Of a stretch of DNA of 5,284 bases, positions 1 to 5,284 are shown one piece after another. The translations under genes and the position numbers were made by a program. Position 1 is the first letter of the stretch. Each line of letters begins with the position of its first letter. Below the pieces are notes generated by a model that saw only the letters and a list, made by a program, of their open reading frames with translations, was not told the DNA's origin and did no database searches. Source of the stretch: Marinosulfonomonas sp. (GTDB taxonomy: Bacteria; Pseudomonadota; Alphaproteobacteria; Rhodobacterales; Rhodobacteraceae); the NCBI GenBank assembly GCA_019090845.1, contig JAHRVD010000199.1:1-5284 (forward strand), read 5' to 3'.

Positions 1-303
1 ATTAGAGATGCCCACATGCTGGATATGGCGCCGAGCACCTTTAATCAGGCTCGCCGGACCGTTTTGCAGATCAGGCAGTGTTGCGCGATACGCCTCATCG
101 ATTTCAAACTCTTCAGGATAGGCACGGGCCAGCGCAGGGTAATTGGACACCTCTTGGCCTGGCAGAAGACGGGCAATCTGTGGGTTCAGCTCGGCCACCT
201 CGGTGGCTGTCGCAGCCGCTGCCCACGCCTTGAGGACAGCAAGTGCTGCTTTTGCCTCATCGGCGTCGGGTTGATTATTGGCGTCGGTCGAATGGATATT
301 CAT
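1..303 (-). CDS. folE2: GTP cyclohydrolase FolE2, N-terminal part (cut by window edge)
   Basis: This 101-residue fragment, starting with MNIHSTDANN, is recognised as the N-terminus of a FolE2 (COG1469) GTP cyclohydrolase I. The family converts GTP to 7,8-dihydroneopterin triphosphate, the first step of folate synthesis in the cytoplasm (it can also feed queuosine). The diagnostic stretch is residues 77-101: LPDLQNGPASLIKGA followed by IQHVGISN, the conserved entry into the catalytic tunnelling fold. The first ~50 residues are a variable, Ala-rich lead. The start is supported by AGGGG at 310-314, six bases before the ATG. The C-terminal two thirds, including the catalytic Cys region, lie outside the window. 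It is co-directional with metZ, 66 bases downstream of it, with no convincing terminator between, so readthrough from the metZ promoter is likely. The family call is from recall of the motif, not a search. Confidence 0.85.
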   Translation of the reverse strand, partial: MNIHSTDANNQPDADEAKAALAVLKAWAAAATATEVAELNPQIARLLPGQEVSNYPALARAYPEEFEIDEAYRATLPDLQNGPASLIKGARRHIQHVGISN

Positions 304-369
304 CGGGCACCCCTGATACTGTCCGCTACCCCAATGTAGGGCAGATTACCTGCTTATCCAAATCCAGTG

Positions 370-1551
370 TCAGATCGCATCCAGAGCGCCCAGAATATCG
401 CCGATAAGATCGTCGGCGTCTTCCAACCCACAGGACACCCGAACAAGCCCCGGCGTGATCCCAAGTTCGACCTTCTGGTCATCAGGCAGGCGTTGATGCG
501 TGGTGGTCGCCGGATGCGTAACAATGCTTTTTGCGTCAGCAAAATTGTTGGAAATAATAAATATTTTCAACGCGTTGATAAAGCGAAAGCAGGCATCCTT
601 GTCGCCGTCGATGTCGATAGCGATCACCGTGCCGCCTTCTTCCATTTGCGATTTTCCAAGCGCAACTTGCGGGTGGGTATCGCCATGCGGATAGAGCACC
701 CTTTTTAACTTTGGATGGCCTTCCAGCGCGGTGGTCATTGCCGTCGCCGTCGCCGTTTGTGCGCGCACCCGCAAATCCAGCGTCTCCAGCGATTTCAGCA
801 TCACCCAGGCGTTGAACGGGCTCATCGCGCCACCGGAATGTTTCAGGTATGGCTCCACCTTTTTCCGGATCAGCTCTTTGCTTCCCAGCACGACACCGCC
901 AAGGCAGCGCCCCTGCCCGTCGACATGTTTGGTGGTGGAATAAACCACCAGATCAACACCGCATTCCAGCGCATAGGAATAGATCGGCGTGGCAAAAGCA
1001 TTGTCACAGATCACCAGCGCACCGACCTTGTGGGAAATCTCACAAACCGCTTTAAGGTCAATGATTTCCAGCGTCGGGTTGCTAATTGATTCAAGGAACA
1101 CAGCCTTTGTATCGGGGCGAATGGCACTTTCCCATTCGTCCAGATCACGGCCATCGACGAACGTCACTTCGACGCCGAAACGGCGCAGCACATCTTCCAG
1201 AATGAACAGGCAGGAGCCAAACAAAGCGCGCGACGAAACAACGTGATCGCCCGCCGACAGCACCGACATCAGTGCAGCGTTGACCGCCGCCATGCCGGAC
1301 GCAGTTGCAAAAGCATCCTCGGCCCCCTCAAGGGCAGCGATGCGTTCTTCGAACATGCGCACGGTCGGGTTGCCGTAGCGAGCATAGATAAACTCGTCGT
1401 CCCCGGCCTCAAGGAACCGCGCCTCGGCGTCTTCGGCCGTTTCGTAAACAAAACCCTGCGTCAGAAATATTGCTTCTGACACCTCGCCATACTGGCTGCG
1501 GCGCACACCCGAATGAACCAGCTTTGTCCGTGTTTTCCAATCGTCTGCCAT
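370..1551 (-). CDS. metZ: O-succinylhomoserine sulfhydrylase MetZ
   Basis: The 393-residue protein is a PLP enzyme of the Cys/Met metabolism (gamma-family) fold. The family member MetZ joins O-succinyl-L-homoserine and sulfide to give homocysteine and succinate, the direct-sulfhydrylation route to methionine. Visible landmarks are YARYGNPT (56-63), SGMAA (85-89, phosphate-binding), the cofactor-contacting Asp183 in ICDNAFATP, the Schiff-base Lys208 in STTKH, HVDGQGRCLGG (209-219), SIVTHPATTTH (342-352) and the carboxylate-binding Arg371 in RVSCGLED. Length fits the family (about 390-400). The start at 1551 is chosen because GGAGG lies six bases upstream; an in-frame ATG at 1569 has the ribosome site inside its own coding sequence, and the longer open frame to 1812 runs through the terminator and riboswitch. 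Cystathionine gamma-synthase or lyase is the alternative, but the DGQGRCLGG motif and the SAM-II leader favour MetZ. Confidence 0.93.
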   Translation of the reverse strand: MADDWKTRTKLVHSGVRRSQYGEVSEAIFLTQGFVYETAEDAEARFLEAGDDEFIYARYGNPTVRMFEERIAALEGAEDAFATASGMAAVNAALMSVLSAGDHVVSSRALFGSCLFILEDVLRRFGVEVTFVDGRDLDEWESAIRPDTKAVFLESISNPTLEIIDLKAVCEISHKVGALVICDNAFATPIYSYALECGVDLVVYSTTKHVDGQGRCLGGVVLGSKELIRKKVEPYLKHSGGAMSPFNAWVMLKSLETLDLRVRAQTATATAMTTALEGHPKLKRVLYPHGDTHPQVALGKSQMEEGGTVIAIDIDGDKDACFRFINALKIFIISNNFADAKSIVTHPATTTHQRLPDDQKVELGITPGLVRVSCGLEDADDLIGDILGALDAI

Positions 1552-1557
1552 TTCACG

Positions 1558-1562
1558 CCTCC
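1558..1562 (-). promoter_or_regulatory. Ribosome binding site of metZ
   Basis: The minus strand reads GGAGG here with a six-base spacer to the ATG at 1551. It lies just after the T-run of the upstream terminator, so only transcripts that escape termination carry it. It fixes the metZ start against the upstream in-frame ATG at 1567-1569. Confidence 0.85.
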
Positions 1563-1569
1563 AGCGCAT

Positions 1570-1604
1570 AAAAAAACCCTCACCGCCTGAAAGAGCGTCG
1601 AGGG
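1570..1604 (-). terminator. Intrinsic terminator (attenuator) in the metZ leader
   Basis: On the minus strand CCCTCGACGC (1604-1595) can pair with GCGGTGAGGG (1586-1577) around an eight-base loop. The stem has nine pairs of ten, one of them a G-T wobble, with a single A/G mismatch. Seven consecutive T residues (1576-1570) follow at once. This is a textbook Rho-independent terminator placed between the SAM-II riboswitch and the metZ ribosome binding site, so it should act as a conditional attenuator rather than as the end of an upstream gene; the upstream neighbour is divergent and needs no terminator here. Its 5' arm is also complementary to upstream segments, giving a competing anti-terminator. 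Confidence 0.88.
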
Positions 1605-1618
1605 TCGCAAACGTCCCT
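1601..1618 (-). promoter_or_regulatory. Candidate anti-terminator helix
   Basis: AGGG at 1618-1615 can pair with CCCT at 1604-1601, with an inner CG/CG pair across a TTTG loop. That pairing uses the first four bases of the 5' arm of the terminator, so the two structures exclude each other. A second option is GAGG at 1624-1621, the tail of the riboswitch, pairing with CCTC at 1603-1600. When SAM holds the tail in the pseudoknot, that option is lost and the terminator is free to form. The pairings are visible; the switching logic is inference. Confidence 0.5.
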
Positions 1619-1620
1619 GA

Positions 1621-1674
1621 CCTCTTTAGCGGAATATTTAACGTGGCCCGCAATCGGGTGAACAAATCGCCACG
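1621..1674 (-). ncRNA. SAM-II riboswitch (metA motif)
   Basis: The leader RNA matches the SAM-II class, which binds S-adenosylmethionine in an H-type pseudoknot and represses methionine genes in Alphaproteobacteria. Read on the minus strand: helix P1 is CGTGGC (1674-1669) with GCCACG (1647-1642); the conserved GATTT follows P1 at 1668-1664; the loop carries ATTGC (1654-1650); the 3' side has GTTAAA (1642-1637) and then the signature GCTAAA (1630-1625). The pseudoknot can form between loop GCGG (1651-1648) and CCGC (1632-1629). All conserved blocks occur in the expected order and spacing within about 54 bases. It begins at the predicted transcript start and is followed by an intrinsic terminator and then metZ, so ligand binding should switch metZ off. 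A covariance-model search with the Rfam SAM-II model would settle it. Confidence 0.93.
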
Positions 1675-1680
1675 ACGCTG

Positions 1681-1709
1681 GGGATAGCGCCGTTGAACTG
1701 ACAGGTCAA
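1681..1709 (-). promoter_or_regulatory. Predicted promoter of metZ (-35/-10)
   Basis: On the minus strand TTGACC (1709-1704) and TATCCC (1686-1681) are separated by 17 bases. The -35 is near consensus; the -10 is weak at its 3' half, which is common in this group. The predicted start falls at about 1674-1675, exactly the first paired base of the SAM-II riboswitch. That agreement is the strongest support. Confidence 0.7.
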
Positions 1710-1710
1710 C
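1692..1710. promoter_or_regulatory. Imperfect 19-base palindrome over the metZ promoter (candidate operator)
   Basis: The plus strand reads GTTGAACTGACAGGTCAAC; eight of nine base pairs are symmetric about the central A at 1701. It covers the -35 hexamer and half the spacer of the metZ promoter, a position where a bound dimeric regulator would block RNA polymerase. It lies about 90 bases upstream of the divergent GST gene and could serve both. The symmetry is directly visible; a regulator and its identity are not known from this sequence. Confidence 0.4.
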
Positions 1711-1722
1711 CAACATCGCGTG

Positions 1723-1799
1723 CAACAGGAGCAAACCAAATAGCCCTTGCCCTTTGCTCACAAACCCCCATCCTGATTGGCAACAACAGGAGAAACCAA
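1723..1799 (+). repeat. Pair of short direct repeats upstream of the GST gene
   Basis: CAACAGGAGCAAACCAA at 1723-1739 recurs as CAACAGGAGAAACCAA at 1784-1799, differing only by one inserted base, with starts 61 bases apart. The second copy contains the ribosome binding site and first base of the GST gene; the first copy has the same AGGAG but no start codon after it. It may be a remnant of a local duplication or simply chance in a purine-rich leader. Confidence 0.45.
1788..1793 (+). promoter_or_regulatory. Ribosome binding site of the GST gene
   Basis: AGGAGA sits five bases before the ATG at 1799. It decides the start: an in-frame TTG at 1754 would add 15 residues (beginning LTNPHPDW) that are not needed for the thioredoxin-like fold and have no such site. 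Confidence 0.8.
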
Positions 1800-2515
1800 T
1801 GCCCGCGCCCATCGAACTGTTCTACTGGCCCACGCCAAACGGCTGGAAAATCACCATCGCACTCGAAGAAATGGGCCTGCCCTACAATGTCAACCTGATT
1901 GACATCGGCAAAGGCGACCAATTCAAGCCGGATTTTCTGGCACTCGCACCCAACAACCGGATGCCCGCGATCATCGACCCGGAGGGGCCCGATGGAGCAC
2001 CGATTTCGATTTTTGAAAGTGGCGCGATCCTGCAATATCTGGCCCGAAAGACCGGCAGGTTTTATGGCCAAACCGAACGCGAGCGGATTGCCGTGGATGA
2101 ATGGTTAATGTGGCAGATGGGGGGGCTGGGGCCAATGGCCGGACAGGCGCATCATTTTCTTAAATACGCGCCAAGAATGACGCCGCCAAATGATCTGCCC
2201 TATGCCAAGGACAGGTATCGCAATGAAACCGGACGGCTTTACCGGGTGCTGGATACGCAATTGGGAAAACACGCTTACGTCGCGGGGAACTATTATTCGA
2301 TTGCCGATATGGCGATCTGGGGTTGGGCCTCGCTTTGGGAGGGGCAGCAGCAGACGCTGGATGACAAACCCAATATGGCGCGTTGGCTGGATGAACTTGG
2401 CGCGCGGGATGGCGTCAAAAATGGCCGTGCCGTGGCCGCTGAACTGCGCGACAAAAAGCGCAATGCAAGGGCAGAAAAAGAGGCGCAGAAAAACATGTTC
2501 GGCCTGAAAGGTTAA
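1799..2515 (+). CDS. yfcG: Nu-class / YfcG-like glutathione S-transferase (disulfide reductase)
   Basis: The 238-residue protein is a cytosolic GST of the YfcG/YghU (Nu-class, Ure2p-like) type. Known members bind glutathione and reduce disulfides rather than acting as classical transferases. The N-terminal thioredoxin-like domain (about 5-85) shows PTPNGWKITIALEE (11-24), where Thr12 and Asn14 take the place of the catalytic Tyr/Ser/Cys of other GSTs, then GKGDQFKP (37-44), the cis-Pro motif PNNRMPAI (51-58, Pro56) and the glutathione-binding FESGAI (72-77, Glu73-Ser74). The helical domain begins near 95 with EWLMWQMGGLGPMAGQ (101-116) and HHF, all typical of YfcG, and has the N-cap box SIAD (167-170). 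A charged Lys/Arg/Glu/Ala tail (217-232) extends past the fold. It is divergent from metZ and converges with yciB. The substrate is unknown; no clear sigma70 promoter is seen upstream. Confidence 0.9.
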   Translation: MPAPIELFYWPTPNGWKITIALEEMGLPYNVNLIDIGKGDQFKPDFLALAPNNRMPAIIDPEGPDGAPISIFESGAILQYLARKTGRFYGQTERERIAVDEWLMWQMGGLGPMAGQAHHFLKYAPRMTPPNDLPYAKDRYRNETGRLYRVLDTQLGKHAYVAGNYYSIADMAIWGWASLWEGQQQTLDDKPNMARWLDELGARDGVKNGRAVAAELRDKKRNARAEKEAQKNMFGLKG

Positions 2516-2536
2516 CCTGGCACTTCAGCCCTTTTC
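2501..2536. terminator. Possible convergent terminator between the GST gene and yciB
   Basis: GGCCTGAA (2501-2508) can pair with TTCAGCC (2524-2530) with one bulged C, and on the plus strand CTTTTCTT follows. The loop contains the ten-base palindrome AGGTTAACCT (2509-2518), which includes the GST stop codon. On the minus strand a TTTTT run (2489-2493) lies beyond the stem. Placement between convergent stop codons only nine bases apart fits a shared terminator, but the stem is modest and the T-runs imperfect. Confidence 0.35.
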
Positions 2537-3136
2537 TTCGTCGTCCTTGGTGATCGCATATTTCGTCAGCAACCCACTTTGGGTCATGAAGAACACGAAT
2601 ACCGCCCCGGTCAGCCCGAACGTCTTGAAATTCACCCATGCATCGGTGGACATGGTGCGCCAGATCACCTCATTTGCGATCGCAAGCCCAAAGAAAAACG
2701 CCGTGATCCGCTGCGTCAGCTTCATCCAGCCTTCGACTTCCAGTGGCATGACCTCCTCCATCACGTATTTCAGATAGCTTTCGCCCCGCAACAACCCGAA
2801 ACCCAGCGTGCCGCCAAACAGCAGATAGATCATCGTCGGCTTCATTTTGAAAAAGCGTTCGTCGTTGAAATAGATCGTCAAACCGCCGAAAATAACCACC
2901 AAAATCAGCGTCATGATCTGCATTTTGGCGACTTTTCCGGTCAACCGGTAAAGGATAAACGTGGTAATAGCGATCAGCGGAATGAAGATTGCAGTGACCA
3001 GAATAAAGCCGGAATATTCGGTGCCGCCGATATCAAAGGTGCGGTCGCGCAGCCGGATATAAAGCGCAAAGAACACCACAATTGGTGCCAGCTCCAGCAC
3101 CAGTTTGGTGATCGGGTTTATTTTTTGCTCGGCCAT
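2525..3136 (-). CDS. yciB: YciB-family inner-membrane septation protein
   Basis: The 203-residue hydrophobic protein belongs to the YciB (IspA/IspZ) family of inner-membrane proteins linked to septation and envelope integrity; the molecular activity is not established. About five to six membrane segments are visible (roughly 13-27, 44-63, 73-89, 101-116, 143-158, 173-190). Family landmarks are FNDERFFKMKPT (90-101), followed by IYLLFGG, and the block GWMKLTQRITAFFF then ANEVIW (136-159). The C-terminus ends in a charged KDDEEKG tail, expected to be cytoplasmic. The start at 3136 has AGGGGG four bases before it, and the stop of the upstream transporter is 11 bases away, so it is the last gene of an ftsY-transporter-yciB cluster. 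Some annotations call such genes ispZ, which should not be confused with isoprenoid synthesis genes. Confidence 0.88.
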   Translation of the reverse strand: MAEQKINPITKLVLELAPIVVFFALYIRLRDRTFDIGGTEYSGFILVTAIFIPLIAITTFILYRLTGKVAKMQIMTLILVVIFGGLTIYFNDERFFKMKPTMIYLLFGGTLGFGLLRGESYLKYVMEEVMPLEVEGWMKLTQRITAFFFGLAIANEVIWRTMSTDAWVNFKTFGLTGAVFVFFMTQSGLLTKYAITKDDEEKG

Positions 3137-3147
3137 GATGCCCCCTG

Positions 3148-4050
3148 TTACGCGCCCATCTCAACTATCACAGCCCCAAGCGCGATCAATGAAATAAGCA
3201 ACAGTCGGCGTGGTCCGACGCGTTCTTTCAGGATCAGCCAGCCGAAAAGTGCAGCAAACACCGTCGATGTTTCGCGCAACACAGCCGCCTGCCCGACATT
3301 GTCGATGCGCGTTGCCAGCAGGATCGAGCCAAAGCTGAGATAAGCGATGATCCCGCCCAGCACGCCACGCGCCAACAGCGGGCCAACAGCGGGCGGCTCT
3401 GACATTGCCCGCCAGCGCAGAGTTGCGACAATCGACATCAAAGGTCCGTCAAGGAAGAAAAACCATGCAAGAAAGGTAAACGGATTTGCTGTGGCGCGAA
3501 TTCCATATGCATCCCATGTGGTATAAGCGGCCACCATCGCGCCGCTCATCACCGCCATCCACATCGCCGGAACCAATGTTTCCCGGTCCACCCGGATGTG
3601 GCGCAGATTGTAAGCGGCCAACCCAAATATCCCGCCCACCAACGAGCCAACACCGATCCATTGGGTAAAGTTAAAAACTTCGCCAAACAGAATATAGGCC
3701 CCAAGTGCCGCAAAAACCGGGCTGGAACCGCGAACGACCGGATAGACCACGGTAAATGAACCCATCGAATATGCCGACGCCTGCGCACATTTATAGACGA
3801 TGTGGATGACAATCGCGATCGCGAAGATGCCCCACATATGCGGCTCGGGCCATGGCAGAACGAACAGCGCAAAGGGCGCGGCCATGATGCTATAGCTAAA
3901 ATCGACGGCCCCACGGGTCAGCCATGGATCGTGGCGTCCCTTTTGAAGCACTCCGAAAAAAGCGTGCAGAACAGCGGCGGACAGGGCCAGTGTAACGGCA
4001 ACCTGATGGCCAAACTCGGTGCCTTCGATGGAAACGAACCAGTCGCTCAT
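3148..4050 (-). CDS. EamA-family (drug/metabolite transporter superfamily) permease
   Basis: The 300-residue protein is very hydrophobic, with about ten membrane segments in two homologous halves, the EamA layout of the DMT superfamily. The end of each half carries the matching signature: VYPVVRGSSPVFAALGAYILFGE (split here as VYPVVRGSSP, 102-111, and VFAALGAYILFGE, 112-124) and RETSTVFAALFGWLILKE (259-276). The Glu that closes each signature is at 124 and 276. Members export or import small metabolites; the substrate cannot be told from sequence. The ATG at 4050 is preceded by AGGTG at 4062-4066, an 11-base spacer, which is slightly long. The gap to ftsY is 16 bases and to yciB 11 bases, so co-transcription is likely. 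The protein ends IVEMGA with no extra domain. Confidence 0.88.
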   Translation of the reverse strand: MSDWFVSIEGTEFGHQVAVTLALSAAVLHAFFGVLQKGRHDPWLTRGAVDFSYSIMAAPFALFVLPWPEPHMWGIFAIAIVIHIVYKCAQASAYSMGSFTVVYPVVRGSSPVFAALGAYILFGEVFNFTQWIGVGSLVGGIFGLAAYNLRHIRVDRETLVPAMWMAVMSGAMVAAYTTWDAYGIRATANPFTFLAWFFFLDGPLMSIVATLRWRAMSEPPAVGPLLARGVLGGIIAYLSFGSILLATRIDNVGQAAVLRETSTVFAALFGWLILKERVGPRRLLLISLIALGAVIVEMGA

Positions 4051-4066
4051 ATTATCAGGGACACCT

Positions 4067-5284
<1,218 letters not shown>

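Noticed and set aside
16..339. 107-codon plus-strand open frame
   Set aside because: Antisense to the recognisable folE2 N-terminus; no ribosome site and no motif.
341..353. Small hairpin GCAG-ATTAC-CTGC between metZ and folE2
   Set aside because: The four-base stem is too short and has no T-run after it, so it is not called a terminator.
1711..1787. Plus-strand sigma70 promoter for the GST gene
   Set aside because: TTGCCC at 1747-1752 is a passable -35 but no acceptable -10 lies 16-18 bases downstream; nothing else convincing was found.
1754..1798. TTG start adding 15 residues to the GST
   Set aside because: The ATG at 1799 has AGGAGA five bases upstream and places the first beta strand at the usual distance from the N-terminus.
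1552..1812. Extension of the metZ reading frame by 87 residues upstream
   Set aside because: The extension crosses the ribosome site, terminator, riboswitch and promoter; its protein has no MetZ similarity, and GGAGG marks the start at 1551.
2579..3343. 254-codon open frame on the plus strand
   Set aside because: It is antisense to yciB and the transporter gene, rich in His/Gln/Arg with no recognisable domain; a shadow of the real genes.

Overview
The window looks like an ordinary chromosomal segment of an alphaproteobacterium, most likely of the Rhodobacterales (roseobacter-like) group. The grounds are the deduced proteins (a FolE2-type GTP cyclohydrolase, a MetZ O-succinylhomoserine sulfhydrylase, YciB and FtsY of alphaproteobacterial character), a SAM-II riboswitch (a class centred on Alphaproteobacteria) and moderately GC-rich coding sequence. 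The taxonomic call is inference from recognition; no database search was possible.

Layout from left to right. (1) Positions 1-303, minus strand: the N-terminal part of folE2, running off the left edge. (2) Positions 370-1551, minus: metZ, complete. (3) Positions 1552-1798: a 247-base divergent intergenic region. On the minus strand it carries the whole control apparatus of metZ: a -35/-10 promoter with 17-base spacing, a SAM-II riboswitch starting at the predicted transcript start, a competing anti-terminator helix, and an intrinsic terminator ending just before the metZ ribosome binding site. A 19-base imperfect palindrome overlaps the promoter. (4) Positions 1799-2515, plus: a YfcG/Nu-class glutathione S-transferase. 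(5) Positions 2525-5284, minus: a compact cluster ftsY > EamA-family transporter > yciB with gaps of 16 and 11 bases, convergent with the GST gene. ftsY runs off the right edge inside a run of 13 perfect six-base repeats that encode Glu-Pro.

Functionally, metZ makes homocysteine for methionine, and SAM made from methionine should shut metZ off through the riboswitch and terminator. folE2 lies 66 bases downstream of metZ with no evident terminator, so folate (one-carbon) synthesis may be transcribed under the same SAM control. The ftsY cluster concerns the inner membrane: the SRP receptor, a metabolite transporter and a septation/envelope protein.

I see no mobile element, CRISPR array, tRNA, rRNA or anti-phage system. 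The points most worth a second look are the riboswitch/attenuator architecture, the palindrome over its promoter, the possible extension of SAM control to folE2, and the Glu-Pro microsatellite in ftsY.
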